This document shows, piece after piece, positions 24,182 to 33,186 of a stretch of 64,000 bases of DNA. This DNA is from Streptomyces sp. NBC_01197. Its GTDB lineage: Bacteria > Actinomycetota > Actinomycetes > Streptomycetales > Streptomycetaceae. The position numbers were made by a program, and so were the translations under genes. Position 1 is the stretch's first letter; every line of letters begins with the position of its first letter. The notes under the pieces are model-generated. The model had not been told where the DNA came from. It ran no database searches and worked only from the letters and a program-made list of their open reading frames with translations. The stretch covers positions 6,650,001-6,714,000 of the forward strand of contig NZ_CP108569.1 of assembly GCF_036010505.1 (NCBI RefSeq), written 5' to 3'.

Positions 24182-24211
24182 ATCGTTGACGCATCGCGAC
24201 AGATCAACGAT
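24182..24211. promoter_or_regulatory. Probable PadR autoregulatory operator
   Basis: An 8-bp inverted repeat, ATCGTTGA (24182-24189) and TCAACGAT (24204-24211), extended by ATAT on its left, lies 17 bases before the PadR ATG. PadR repressors commonly bind such sites over their own promoter. Confidence 0.6.
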
Positions 24212-24228
24212 GTAAGGAAGTGAGTGCG

Positions 24229-24840
24229 ATGCGTTCCCATGGACACGTACATGGACAGGGGCACGGCGGCCCCGGCCATCACGGCGAGGGTGACTTCGAG
24301 GGGCGTCGCGGCGCCTTCGGGTCGTTCGGTCCGCCGTTCGGCGGCCCGTTCGGCGGGCGCGGCGGCAGGGGCGGGCCCCGGGGGAGGGCGCGGCGCGGTG
24401 ATGTGCGCGCGTCGATCCTGGCTCTGCTCAAGGACCGGCCGATGCACGGCTACGAAATGATCCAGGAGATCGGCGAGCGTAGTGGCGGGGCCTGGCGCCC
24501 CAGCCCCGGCTCCGTCTACCCGACGCTCCAGCTGCTGGAGGACGAAGGCCTGATCGCCAGCGAGAGCGAGGGCGGCAAGAAGCTGTTCACGCTCACCGAG
24601 CCGGGGCGCACGGCCGCCGACGAGGGGCCGGACGCTCCTTGGGAGGGGGCCGGGCGTGGCGGTGACTGGGAGACGGTGAACGAGATCCGGCAGGCCGGCT
24701 TCGGTCTGATGGAAGCTTTCGGCCAGGTCTTCAGGACCGGTACGCCGGAGCAGCGCAAGAAGGCGATGGCCGTGATCAGCGAATCCCGGAAGAAGCTCTA
24801 TCTGATTCTGGCCGATGAGGACTCGGAGGGCGGTTCATGA
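24229..24840 (+). CDS. PadR family transcriptional regulator
   Basis: A 203-aa regulator. The first 55 residues are rich in Gly and His (HGHVHGQGHGGPGHHGEG), then a PadR winged helix at about 58-125 (ILALLKDRPMHGYEMIQEI, RPSPGSVYPTLQLLEDEGLI) and a C-terminal dimerisation helix (AGFGLMEAFGQVF). The ATG at 24229 is preferred over the GTG at 24220, which sits too close to AAGGA. The His-rich tail could bind metal. A palindrome upstream suggests autoregulation. A partner transporter gene is not adjacent; the GntR island follows. Confidence 0.86.
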   Translation: MRSHGHVHGQGHGGPGHHGEGDFEGRRGAFGSFGPPFGGPFGGRGGRGGPRGRARRGDVRASILALLKDRPMHGYEMIQEIGERSGGAWRPSPGSVYPTLQLLEDEGLIASESEGGKKLFTLTEPGRTAADEGPDAPWEGAGRGGDWETVNEIRQAGFGLMEAFGQVFRTGTPEQRKKAMAVISESRKKLYLILADEDSEGGS

Positions 24841-24984
24841 GTCTTTGAGTGGTTCTGTCGTCGCCTGATGATGTGGGTACGGGTGGGATCCACCCGGCCG
24901 CAGCCGGTGGACCGCCGGGTGGCTGGGCGGGTGGACGCAGGTCGTACCCGCCCGCATGGCCCGGGGCCGCGGCGACTTCTGGGC

Positions 24985-25003
24985 AACGTGACATTGTATA
25001 CTG
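24985..25003 (+). promoter_or_regulatory. Predicted GntR operator upstream of its own gene
   Basis: ACGTGACATTGTAT at 24986-24999 matches 11 of 14 positions of ATGTGAAATTGTAC found upstream of other island genes. It lies about 30 bases before the gntR ATG. Confidence 0.5.
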
Positions 25004-25031
25004 ATGCCCACGTGTGTCTGGAGGATCGATC

Positions 25032-25736
25032 ATGGGCCATCTCTCGTCCCGCAGTGTCATTCCCGTGCAGGAGCACCTGCGCGACCAGGTGGCCAACGCC
25101 CTGCGCGCCGCCCTCATCGCGGGCGAGCTGAGGCCCGGCGGCGTCTACTCCGCGCCCACCTTGGCCGCCGACCTCGGGGTGTCGGCCACCCCGGTGCGTG
25201 AGGCCATGCTCGATCTGGCCCGGGAGGGCCTGGTCGAGGCGGTACGGAACAAGGGTTTCCGGATCACCGAGGTCACCGAGCGAGAGCTGGACGAGTACAC
25301 GGAGATCCGCGAGCTGATCGAGGTTCCCACGATCGGACGCGTCACGGCCGTCGCCGGCGCCGAGCAGCTGGAGGCGCTGCGCCCGCTCGCCGAGGAGATC
25401 GTCCAGGGCGCCCGGCGGCACGACCTGATCGCGTACCTGGAGTCCGACCGCCGCTTCCACCTCGCCCTGCTGGGCCTGGCCGGCAACGCGCACCTGGTCC
25501 ACGTGGTGGGGGACCTCCGCAAGCGCTCCCGGCTGTACGGGCTCACCGCGCTGGACGCCAACGGCCGCTTGGTGGAGTCCGCTGAGGAGCACCTCGAACT
25601 GCTCGACCTGATGCTGGCCGGCGACAAGGAGGGCGCGCAGGCGTGCATGCGGCGCCACCTCGGCAACGTCCGCTCCCTGTGGGCCGACTCCACGGAGCCG
25701 GCCCCGCCCGCCGCACGCGACCGCGGCGCGAGCTGA
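25032..25736 (+). CDS. GntR/FCD transcriptional regulator of the hydroxyproline island
   Basis: A 234-aa FadR-subfamily regulator. The N-terminal winged helix is at about residues 10-75 (LRDQVANALRAALIAGELRP, LAADLGVSATPVREAML) and the FCD effector domain at about 85-215. The metal-binding FCD pattern is visible: D and H in SDRRFHLAL, H in AEEHLELLDLM and H in MRRHLGN. FCD regulators typically sense organic acids. The ATG at 25032 has GGAGG seven bases upstream. Operator-like sites recur before five units of the neighbouring collagen/hydroxyproline locus, so I infer it controls that locus, perhaps with hydroxyproline or a pyrroline product as inducer. Confidence 0.85.
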   Translation: MGHLSSRSVIPVQEHLRDQVANALRAALIAGELRPGGVYSAPTLAADLGVSATPVREAMLDLAREGLVEAVRNKGFRITEVTERELDEYTEIRELIEVPTIGRVTAVAGAEQLEALRPLAEEIVQGARRHDLIAYLESDRRFHLALLGLAGNAHLVHVVGDLRKRSRLYGLTALDANGRLVESAEEHLELLDLMLAGDKEGAQACMRRHLGNVRSLWADSTEPAPPAARDRGAS

Positions 25737-25858
25737 CGGTCCACTGGACTGACGGGCGGTCTGAGCGGACGACGTGACAGTCGCTCGACCCCTCCGCCGT
25801 CGACACGGTGGCGCGGACGCCGACGTCCGCACCACCCGCTTCCCCGGACCGCGCGATA

Positions 25859-27301
25859 TCAGCGGGCGGCGGTCACCCACGCCTCGACGTCGGCGGCGGA
25901 CCGCGGCAGGGCCGACGACAGACAGAGGGCGCCGTCGGCGGTGATGAGGAAGTCGTCCTCGATCCGCACGCCGGTGCCGCGCAGGCGCGCGGGGACCGTC
26001 AGGTCGTCGGGTTGGAAGTACAGGCCGGGCTCGACGGTCAGGACGTGGCCCGGCTCCAGGACGCCGTCCAGGTATGCGCTGCTCCGGGCGTCGGCGCAGT
26101 CGTGGCAGTCCAGGCCCAGCATGTGTCCCGTGCCGCAGACGGTGTAACGGCCGTACAGGGACCGGTCGTGGAGGCCGGCGCCGCCCGGGCGCAGACCCCA
26201 GGAGTCCAGGCCCTCGGCGATGACGCGCGTCGCGGCGTCGTGGAAGTCGCCGAACCGCGCGCCGGGCCGCAGCGCGGCGATGCCCGCCGACTGGGCCGCG
26301 TGCACCAGGTCATACACCTGCCGCTGCGCGTCGGTGAAGCGCCCGCCGACCGGCAGGGTACGGGTCACGTCGCTGGTGTAGCAGGTGTCGGTCTCCACGC
26401 CGGCGTCCAGCAGGAGGAGTTCGCCGTTGCGGACGGGACCGTCGTTGCGCATCCAGTGCAGGACGCACGCGTGCGCGCCGGCCGCCGCGATCGTCTCGAA
26501 GCCGAGGCCGTAACCCTCCAGCCGGGCCCGCCGGTTGAACGTGCCCTCGATCCAGCGCTCGCCGCGCGCGAGCCGCATCGCGGTGGGCAGCTCGCCCACC
26601 ACGTCGTGGAAGGCGGCCGCGGTGTGTCCCACGGCCGCGCGCATCTGCTCGACCTCCCACTCGTCTTTGATCAGCCGCAACTCCGAGACGAACGCGAGGA
26701 GTTCGGACTCGGCCTCGGTGGCCGGCGGCGCCGCCGCGTCGACCACCGGGTCCTGGCCGCGCACCACCCGGGTCGGGACGTCCGACGCGAGGGCGCGTGC
26801 GAGGTCATCGCGGGGGAGAGCCGTAAGGCCCAGGGCATCGGAGGTCTCCGCCAGGGTGCGGCGTCGGCCGGCCCAGAACTCGCCGTAGCGGCGGTCGCGG
26901 TAGAACTCGGTGCCGTTCGGCCCGCCGTCGCGCGGGGAGCGCGGCCGGGCGAACACCGTGGCGTCGTGGCCGGTGCCCGTCGGCTCCAGGACGAGGACGC
27001 TGTCCGGGGCGGCGCCGGCGCCCTCGTCCGCGGTGAGGTGGAGGAACGCGGAGTGCGGCCGGAAGGCGTAGTCGAAGTCGTTGCTCCGGACCTTCAGGCC
27101 GCCGGCCGGGACCACGATCCGCTCCCCCGGGAAGCGCGCGGACAGCAGTGTGCGGCGTTTGGCCGCGTACGCCGCTCCGGGCAGTACCGGCACCGCCGGA
27201 GCCGCCTCGGCCCACCCTTGCGTGAAGCACTCCGCCAGCGGGGGCGGAACTGCGCGGTCGTGGCTCGCGCTCTCGCGCGGCTGCATGTCGTCTCGCACCA
27301 C
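25859..27301 (-). CDS. Xaa-Pro aminopeptidase (M24B), first copy
   Basis: A 480-aa aminopeptidase P. The N-terminal creatinase-like domain (RSNDFDYAFRPHSAFLHLT) precedes the pita-bread catalytic domain with all five metal ligands: the two Asp in LLLDAGVETDTCYTSDVTRT, His in GTGHMLGLDCHD, Glu in LTVEPGLYF and Glu in GVRIEDDFLIT. It removes N-terminal residues before proline, as needed for collagen-derived peptides. No signal peptide, so it acts on imported peptides. The first GTG is used because GGAG lies six bases upstream. A perfect 7+7-bp palindrome, a predicted GntR site, lies 35-53 bases before it. Confidence 0.9.
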   Translation of the reverse strand: MVRDDMQPRESASHDRAVPPPLAECFTQGWAEAAPAVPVLPGAAYAAKRRTLLSARFPGERIVVPAGGLKVRSNDFDYAFRPHSAFLHLTADEGAGAAPDSVLVLEPTGTGHDATVFARPRSPRDGGPNGTEFYRDRRYGEFWAGRRRTLAETSDALGLTALPRDDLARALASDVPTRVVRGQDPVVDAAAPPATEAESELLAFVSELRLIKDEWEVEQMRAAVGHTAAAFHDVVGELPTAMRLARGERWIEGTFNRRARLEGYGLGFETIAAAGAHACVLHWMRNDGPVRNGELLLLDAGVETDTCYTSDVTRTLPVGGRFTDAQRQVYDLVHAAQSAGIAALRPGARFGDFHDAATRVIAEGLDSWGLRPGGAGLHDRSLYGRYTVCGTGHMLGLDCHDCADARSSAYLDGVLEPGHVLTVEPGLYFQPDDLTVPARLRGTGVRIEDDFLITADGALCLSSALPRSAADVEAWVTAAR

Positions 27302-27335
27302 CGTGTGCTCCGTCCGTCGGGAACCTTTCGCGAAG

Positions 27336-27354
27336 GTACCATTTCACATGGTAC
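27336..27354. promoter_or_regulatory. Palindromic GntR operator before Xaa-Pro aminopeptidase gene
   Basis: GTACCATttcacATGGTAC is a perfect inverted repeat of 7-bp arms. Its minus-strand core ATGTGAAATGGTAC differs by one base from ATGTGAAATTGTAC found before the DapA-type gene. Confidence 0.65.
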
Positions 27355-27380
27355 GGAAATAGGGGGATGTCACTCCGATG

Positions 27381-28313
27381 TCACTCCGGCCGTGCTCCCT
27401 GCTGGTACGCCGCGACGGCGACCACCAGGTCCTCCCATCCCATCCCGGTGGTCTTGACGACCGTCGGGCGGTCGCGGGGCAGAGCGGCCTTCGAGGTGAG
27501 CAGGTCGGCCATCGTCACCAGCGTGCGCGGGTCGAGCCCGCCCTCCGCCACCGCCATGACGACGTCGCCGGCTTCGCGCAGCGCGCTCGCCCGGCCTTCG
27601 ACGACGACCGTGGCGCGTTCCATGAGCGTGCCGTCGATTTCACGCACCGACGGCTCGTGGGAGCCGACGGCCAGCACGAGCGCCGTGTCGCGTACGAGTC
27701 GCCCGTCGAGGACCGGCTCGCGGGCCGAGGTTGCGGCGACTACGACGTCCGCGGCGCGGACGCGATCGTCGACAGCCGCGCTGTCCGCGGCCAGGTGGCG
27801 GTCCGCCCAGGCCGTCGTCGCGCCGCCGCGGCGGGTGACCGCCGTGACGTGGGCGACCCGCGCATGCGCCCGGATCGTCCGGACATGCCACTCGGCCTGC
27901 GGGCCCGCGCCGAAGACCACCAGCCGCAGCCCGTCCGCGGCGCCCGCCGCGAGCTCGCGCAGCCGGTCGAGGCAGGCGGCGACCGAGACCGCAGGGGTGC
28001 GCAGCGTCGTCAGCGCGACGCCGTCGAGGATCGCGACCGGCGTCAGGGTCCGGCTGTCGTGCAGGAGATACGTCGCGTTGATGCGGTTCAGGCCGAGGGC
28101 GGCGTTGCCCGGGGCCACGGTCGCGACCTTCACCCCGAACCAGCCGCCGGCCTCGGACGGCATCAGCAGCCCCTGCCCGTTGGTCACCGGGGTGATGATC
28201 CGCGGCATGTCGCCGTCCGGGTCGAGACCCGCGGTCAGCGCGGCGTGGACGGCCCGGACGGCGGCGACCGGCCCCAGGGCGAAGACCCGCTCCGCGTCGA
28301 GGAGTTCGGTCAT
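27381..28313 (-). CDS. Ornithine cyclodeaminase/mu-crystallin family, probable pyrroline-2-carboxylate reductase
   Basis: A 310-aa NAD(P)-binding enzyme. Substrate-side motifs GQGLLMPSEAGGWFGVKVAT and the Rossmann signature VVFGAGPQAEWHVR fit the family. Members are ornithine cyclodeaminases, ketimine reductases or delta1-pyrroline-2-carboxylate reductases (LhpI). It overlaps the proline-racemase-family gene by ATGA, and that pairing, within a hydroxyproline locus, is the arrangement reported for trans-3-hydroxy-L-proline use: dehydratase gives pyrroline-2-carboxylate, this enzyme reduces it to proline. I infer that role. A true ornithine cyclodeaminase is the alternative. Confidence 0.8.
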   Translation of the reverse strand: MTELLDAERVFALGPVAAVRAVHAALTAGLDPDGDMPRIITPVTNGQGLLMPSEAGGWFGVKVATVAPGNAALGLNRINATYLLHDSRTLTPVAILDGVALTTLRTPAVSVAACLDRLRELAAGAADGLRLVVFGAGPQAEWHVRTIRAHARVAHVTAVTRRGGATTAWADRHLAADSAAVDDRVRAADVVVAATSAREPVLDGRLVRDTALVLAVGSHEPSVREIDGTLMERATVVVEGRASALREAGDVVMAVAEGGLDPRTLVTMADLLTSKAALPRDRPTVVKTTGMGWEDLVVAVAAYQQGARPE

Positions 28314-29358
28314 CGCAGCACGAACCCGGGCAGGAGTGCGTCGCGGGGATCGACGGTGAACCGGCACGTGCCGACCGCGTGCGCGGTGCCCGTCACCGCC
28401 GTGACGACCGCAGGTACCCCGTGGACCGTGGTCCGCTCGGTGATCCAGGCGTGAAACACCGAGCCCACCACGGACTCGTGCCGCAGCTCGTCGCCCGGGC
28501 GCACCTGGCCGGCGCCGGCCAGGACCGCGATCCTGGCCGACGTGCCGGAACCGCACGGAGACCGGTCGACCTGGCCGTTCGTGAACACCGTCATGTTGCG
28601 CTGCTGCACCAGCCGGCTGCCGTCGGCCCGCAGTTCGGTGGGCCCGGTCTCCTCGGTGAAGATGGTCCCGTAGATCCCGGACAGCCGCGGGTCGAGAGGG
28701 TGCTCGGCGGCGCGGGCGGCGTTCAGCGCGTCGCGGATCTCCCGCCCGACGGCGGTGAGTTCGGTGACGTCCTGCGGCCGGACGCGCAGCCCGACGGACG
28801 CGGCCGGCACCACCGCGTACATCGCGCCGCCGAACGCGATGTCGACGGTGACCTTCCCGCGGGAGGTCGGCACGTCGACGCCGTGCGCGTGGACGAAAGC
28901 GGGCACGTTGGTGAACGTGGCGTCCTGGACCTGGCCGTTGCTGGTCCGCACGCTTGCCGTGCCGCGCCCGGACGGGACGTCGATCACCACGTCGGGCAGG
29001 CGGTCGGCAGGTGCCGGGACCCGGCCCGAGGCGAAGGCCCAGGAGCCCAGGGCGATCGTGCCGTGCCCGCATGCGTGGAGAACCCGCGGTTGTGCCAGAA
29101 GAGGACCCCGAGGTGGGCGCCGGTGTCGTCGGGCGGAACCAGGAACCCGCCGTACATGCCCGCGTGGCCGCGCGGCTCGCCGCACAGCAGGGCCCGCGCC
29201 CACTGCGCGTCCTCACTCCGCGTCGCGATGACCCTGCGCTCGACAACGGTCAGCCCCTCACCCCTCACCTCGGCCGGGCCGGCCACGACGATCCGGAACG
29301 GTTCGCCGCCGGTGTGCCAGGCGATCGTCTCGATCGGCTCTGTCCTCGTCATCCGCAT
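28310..29358 (-). pseudogene. Proline racemase/trans-3-hydroxyproline dehydratase-like gene, frameshifted
   Basis: Two frames combine to a full-length proline-racemase-family protein. The first (29358 to about 29090) has WHTGGEPFRIV, EPRGHAGMYGGFLVPP and HLGVLFWHNRGFST, close to the human trans-3-hydroxyproline dehydratase pattern. The second (about 29085 to 28310) resumes at CGHGTIALGSWAF and holds the second active-site Cys in DRSPCGSGTSA. One base is missing just before the first catalytic Cys codon. As written the gene is broken. If intact it would have a Cys/Cys pair, which in this superfamily usually marks epimerases or racemases; classical dehydratases have Cys/Thr. It is the first gene of a two-gene operon. 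Confidence 0.8.
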
Positions 29359-29452
29359 CTCACTTCCAGGCAGGCGTCGACATCCTGTGCGTCGGTGTTA
29401 TGGGGCAGCCGGACACAGTGCTGGGTCCCCGAGCATTGCCCACAACTTCACC

Positions 29453-29475
29453 TCAGTGCAATGTTACATATCGCT
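29453..29475. promoter_or_regulatory. Predicted GntR operator between divergent proline-racemase and collagenase genes
   Basis: TCAGTGCAATGTTACATAT; read on the minus strand it contains ATGTAACATTGCAC, 11 of 14 matches to ATGTGAAATTGTAC. The same TCAGTGCAATG sequence recurs at 33142. It lies about 50 bases before the collagenase ATG. Confidence 0.5.
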
Positions 29476-29523
29476 GCCCGCCTCCTCGGGCGGCTTCCCT
29501 TCGCTCCCCCCACTGGAGACGCG

Positions 29524-31848
29524 ATGCACTGTCGATCCATCCTGCCCAGAGTTCTGGCCGCTGGTCTGGCGGCCGGAGGGCTCGTCGCCGGCCTGATGAG
29601 CACCCAGGCCGCCGCGGCGACGAGCAACACCAGGTATGCCTCATCAGCGGCCGCGTCGGCACCCGCCGCAGCCATGCAGGCCGCCGAACAGCACGGGAAA
29701 GCCACACCGACCGGAGCTGAGACCGTTCGGTCCCAAGCCGCCGCCACCAGAGCCAAGCCGTTGCCCGCGAAACTGCGCGGGGAGCCGACTGCCCTGGATT
29801 CGGCCAAGCCGTCCAAGCCGCACCTGTCGGCGCACGCGGCACTCCATGCGGCCGGTGCTGCCAAGTCTGCCGCCGTCACGTCGTGCACCACGTCGGACTT
29901 CTCGGGCCGGTCCGGCAGCGACCTGGTGTCGTACATCAAGACGGTGGACTGGAGCTCCTGCATCAACCCGCTGTTCAGCCTGACCGGCTCGGACGCGCAC
30001 GCCGTGTTCAACCAGTCCCAGATGCTCGCGGTGGCGAACGGCATCGCCGGCGCGGCGGGCTCCTACACCGGTGACGACTCCGGCGGCCTGAACGAGCTGA
30101 TGTACTTCATGCGCGCCGGCTACTACGTGCAGTACGGAGACCCCCAGGATGTCGGCACGTACGACTCCTCGCTCCGCAGCGCCGTCGAGAACGGGTTCAA
30201 CACGCTGTTCGCCAGCAGCCACGCGAACGACGTCAGTGCGGGAAACGGCGGTGTGCTGGAGCAGGCGTTCGTCCTCACCGACAGCGCGCAGGTGCAGGCC
30301 GACTACCTGGATGTCTACGGCCGGTACCTCAACGCCTACACCAGCAGTGCGTGGGACGCCGTCCCGGAGATGGACCGGGCGCTGAACGCGATCTACACCC
30401 CGCTGTGGCGCGGTCCGGGGATGTCGGACTTCGTCACCGCGGTCACCACGGATTCCCGTATCACCGACACGCTCTACAACTTCACCCTCAACCACCGCGA
30501 CCTGCTCGGCGGGGACAACGACGTCCTCGACTCGAACGCGGGCAACGACCTGGCCAACTTCATCCAGATACCGGCCCTGCAGAGCAAGATCCGCCCGCTC
30601 ATCAAGGGTCTGCTGGACGGCTCGTCCATTACCGGTGCCACGGACAACCTGTGGGTGCACGTCGCCTATCGGGCCAGCACCGGGGACCCGGACCAGTGCT
30701 CCTACTACGGCGTCTGCGACCTGACGAAGCAGCTCACCGCGGCGGCGCTGCCGATCAACAACGCCTGCAGCAACTTCACCATCATGGCGCAGGCGCTGAC
30801 AGCGAAGGAGCAGTCCGACGTCTGCACGAGCCTGTCGAACGAGGTCGCGTTCTACCAGAACCAAGTCAAGACCACGACGCCGATCCCTGGTGAGTACTTC
30901 AACCTGAAGATGGTCATCTTCGGGAGCAGGGCCGACTACATGACCTACTCGTGGGCGATCTTCGGCAACGACACCGACAACGGCGGCGAGACGCTGACCG
31001 GCACACCGACCGACCCCGACAACATCGCCTACTCCATCCTCTACCAATGGCCGACCGACAACGGCTTCCCGGCCAACGCGTGGAACCTCAACCATGAGTT
31101 CGCGCACGTCCAGCAGTCCATTTACGACATGAAGGGCGACTTCGGCACCCAGATCACCGTCCCGGACGTCTGGTGGATCGAGGGCCAGGCGGAGTACGTC
31201 TCGTACTCCTACCGCAACCTCACCGACGACGGCGCGCTGACCGAGGCGGCCAAGCACACCTACAAGCTCAGCCAGCTCTTCCAGAACACCTACGCCATCG
31301 ACGACGAAACCCGCACCTACCCGTGGGGTTACCTGGCCGTCCGGTACATGACCGAGAAGCACCCGGACCAGATCCAGGCCATGCTGGCCAAGATGCGGAC
31401 CGGGGACTACCAGGGCGCCTACGCCGTCTACAACAACATCGGCACCAGCTACGACGCCGACTTCGACGCCTGGCTCGACGCTCTGGGCGATGGCAGCGGC
31501 AACGGGGGTGGCTCGGCCGCGGCCTGCACCGACACCAAAACACAGGTGATGGGCCAGAACTGCTTCAGGTCGGACCAGTCCCGGGTTGCCGGTGACACCG
31601 ACTACCTGTACATCTGGCTGCCGGCCGGCACCACCACTCTGAAGGTCAACACCAGCGGCGGCAGCGGCAATGCCGACCTCTACTACGACCCGACGACATG
31701 GGCAGGCCCGTCCACCTTCACCGAGAAGTCCACCCACTCCGACAACGCCGAGAGCATCACCGTCAACAACACCGAGGCGGGCTACCGGTACATCAGCCTG
31801 TACGCGGTGACCGACTTCAGCGGGGTCACCGTCACCACGTCGTTCTGA
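29524..31848 (+). CDS. Secreted M9 collagenase with PPC domain
   Basis: A 774-aa extracellular metalloprotease. The signal peptide is about residues 1-32 (SILPRVLAAGLAAGGLVAGL, cut after TQAAAA), followed by an Ala/Pro-rich propeptide to about 115. An M9 N-terminal activator domain runs from about 120 to 360. The catalytic domain has HEFAH at 524-528 and the third zinc ligand Glu in WWIEGQAEY. After a Gly/Ser linker a pre-peptidase C-terminal (PPC) domain of about 100 residues ends the protein, a collagen-binding-type beta sandwich. It cleaves native collagen outside the cell, feeding the peptidases and hydroxyproline genes around it. ATG 29524 is chosen for GGAG upstream and the signal peptide. 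Confidence 0.93.
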   Translation: MHCRSILPRVLAAGLAAGGLVAGLMSTQAAAATSNTRYASSAAASAPAAAMQAAEQHGKATPTGAETVRSQAAATRAKPLPAKLRGEPTALDSAKPSKPHLSAHAALHAAGAAKSAAVTSCTTSDFSGRSGSDLVSYIKTVDWSSCINPLFSLTGSDAHAVFNQSQMLAVANGIAGAAGSYTGDDSGGLNELMYFMRAGYYVQYGDPQDVGTYDSSLRSAVENGFNTLFASSHANDVSAGNGGVLEQAFVLTDSAQVQADYLDVYGRYLNAYTSSAWDAVPEMDRALNAIYTPLWRGPGMSDFVTAVTTDSRITDTLYNFTLNHRDLLGGDNDVLDSNAGNDLANFIQIPALQSKIRPLIKGLLDGSSITGATDNLWVHVAYRASTGDPDQCSYYGVCDLTKQLTAAALPINNACSNFTIMAQALTAKEQSDVCTSLSNEVAFYQNQVKTTTPIPGEYFNLKMVIFGSRADYMTYSWAIFGNDTDNGGETLTGTPTDPDNIAYSILYQWPTDNGFPANAWNLNHEFAHVQQSIYDMKGDFGTQITVPDVWWIEGQAEYVSYSYRNLTDDGALTEAAKHTYKLSQLFQNTYAIDDETRTYPWGYLAVRYMTEKHPDQIQAMLAKMRTGDYQGAYAVYNNIGTSYDADFDAWLDALGDGSGNGGGSAAACTDTKTQVMGQNCFRSDQSRVAGDTDYLYIWLPAGTTTLKVNTSGGSGNADLYYDPTTWAGPSTFTEKSTHSDNAESITVNNTEAGYRYISLYAVTDFSGVTVTTSF

Positions 31849-31959
31849 CCCTCTCCTGCCCTCTCCTGCACGACAGTGACCTGATGCCCCGAAGCCGTGG
31901 CCCGGTCGACTCCGGTCGGCCGGGCCACGGCCCCGGCATGTGCCGGCGTTGTAATCCCC

Positions 31960-32925
31960 CTACGGCTGCCTCCGTGGGGTCCGGTAATGGCGGGCGGCCC
32001 ACGTCCGGAAGTGCGGTGCCCGGACGATGAGTTCCTCGTAAGCGGCCAGGGCCGCGCCGAAGAACGTCTCCGCGACCTCGTCCGGCACCCGCTCCCGGTG
32101 CCACACCAGCACATAGCGGCACCACAACGGCGTGCCGGCCAGCGGCTTGACGACCACACCCGGGTTCGGCTTGCACGTCGCCTGGACGACGGAGATCCCC
32201 AGCCCGTCGGCGATCATCCGCTGCAACTGGTCCCGGTCACCGAGGTACTCGTGCACGGTGGCGGGTGTGAAGCCGGCCGCCTGGAAGGCGTCGTAGCAGA
32301 CACCGGGCCAGCCCGCACCGTCATCGGGCGTCAGGAACCAGGCGTCCCCCGCCAGATCGAGCAGTGGCACATCCAGTTGCCCGCTCGCGGGGTGGGTGGC
32401 GGGCATGGCCACAAAGCTGGGCTCGGTGACGATGCCACGACGTACCACGGCATCCGAATGCCCCAGCTCCCGGCCGGGATAGTCGACAGCGACGGCGACG
32501 TCCAGCTTGTCGTCCTCAAGCAGCCTGATGATCTCGGCTGAGGAGTACACGCTGCTCACCTGCGTGGTCAGCGCCGGCAGGACGGTGCGCGCCCGCTGCA
32601 GGAGCCCCGGCAGGATGGGCGTATTCGTCGCGGCCACCCGCAGCACCCGGTCGGTCCCGCGGTGGCCCGCGGTGGACCGGCGCCCGATCACGCTCGCCAG
32701 CGCGACCACCTCGCGCGCCTGCACCACCACCTCGACCCCGAAGCGCGTCGGTGTCACCCCCGCACTGCCCCTGACGAAGAGGTCCTCGCCCATGAGCCGC
32801 TCGATGCGCTTCAGTTGACTACTCACCGCGGGCTGCGAGCACCCCAGGACGGTGGCCGTCCGGCCGAGGCTCATCGTGTCCGCGATCGTGCACAGCATCC
32901 GCAGGTGTCGGAGTTCGAGTTCCAT
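31960..32925 (-). CDS. LysR family transcriptional regulator of the hydroxyproline island
   Basis: A 321-aa LysR regulator. The HTH is at about residues 3-62 (LRHLRMLCTIADTMSLGRTA, SQPAVSSQLKRIERLMGEDLF), followed by the periplasmic-binding-like effector domain (RVLRVAATNTPILPGLL, DAWFLTPDD). The ATG at 32925 starts two residues before the usual MELRHLR pattern; a GTG two codons upstream is possible. It is divergent from the iminopeptidase remnant/Xaa-Pro peptidase unit, the usual LysR layout, so its target is probably that promoter. The inducer is unknown. Confidence 0.86.
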   Translation of the reverse strand: MELELRHLRMLCTIADTMSLGRTATVLGCSQPAVSSQLKRIERLMGEDLFVRGSAGVTPTRFGVEVVVQAREVVALASVIGRRSTAGHRGTDRVLRVAATNTPILPGLLQRARTVLPALTTQVSSVYSSAEIIRLLEDDKLDVAVAVDYPGRELGHSDAVVRRGIVTEPSFVAMPATHPASGQLDVPLLDLAGDAWFLTPDDGAGWPGVCYDAFQAAGFTPATVHEYLGDRDQLQRMIADGLGISVVQATCKPNPGVVVKPLAGTPLWCRYVLVWHRERVPDEVAETFFGAALAAYEELIVRAPHFRTWAARHYRTPRRQP

Positions 32926-33141
32926 CAGCACCCGTTCCAGGTCTCTCAGGAGTGTGCCAACTTTACGTCCGGTCGCTGATTTTTGGAGTTTTGGTGAGGC
33001 CGGAGACGGGTCAACTCCGGGGCGGGCTGGGATGTTGCGCTTCGCCGTTCAGCTGGGCCGTGCGGCGTCCCGGGCTTCGGACGCCCGGCACCGGACTGTC
33101 GCGGCGACCCCATTGCTGTGCGCCGAGCCTAGGGCTTATGG

Positions 33142-33162
33142 TCAGTGCAATGCCACATACCA
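33142..33162. promoter_or_regulatory. Predicted GntR operator before the second Xaa-Pro peptidase unit
   Basis: TCAGTGCAATGCCACATACC; the minus strand contains ATGTGGCATTGCAC, 11 of 14 matches to ATGTGAAATTGTAC. It shares TCAGTGCAATG with the site before the collagenase gene. Confidence 0.5.
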
Positions 33163-33186
33163 CTGAGGCTGGATGAGCTACCCCTG

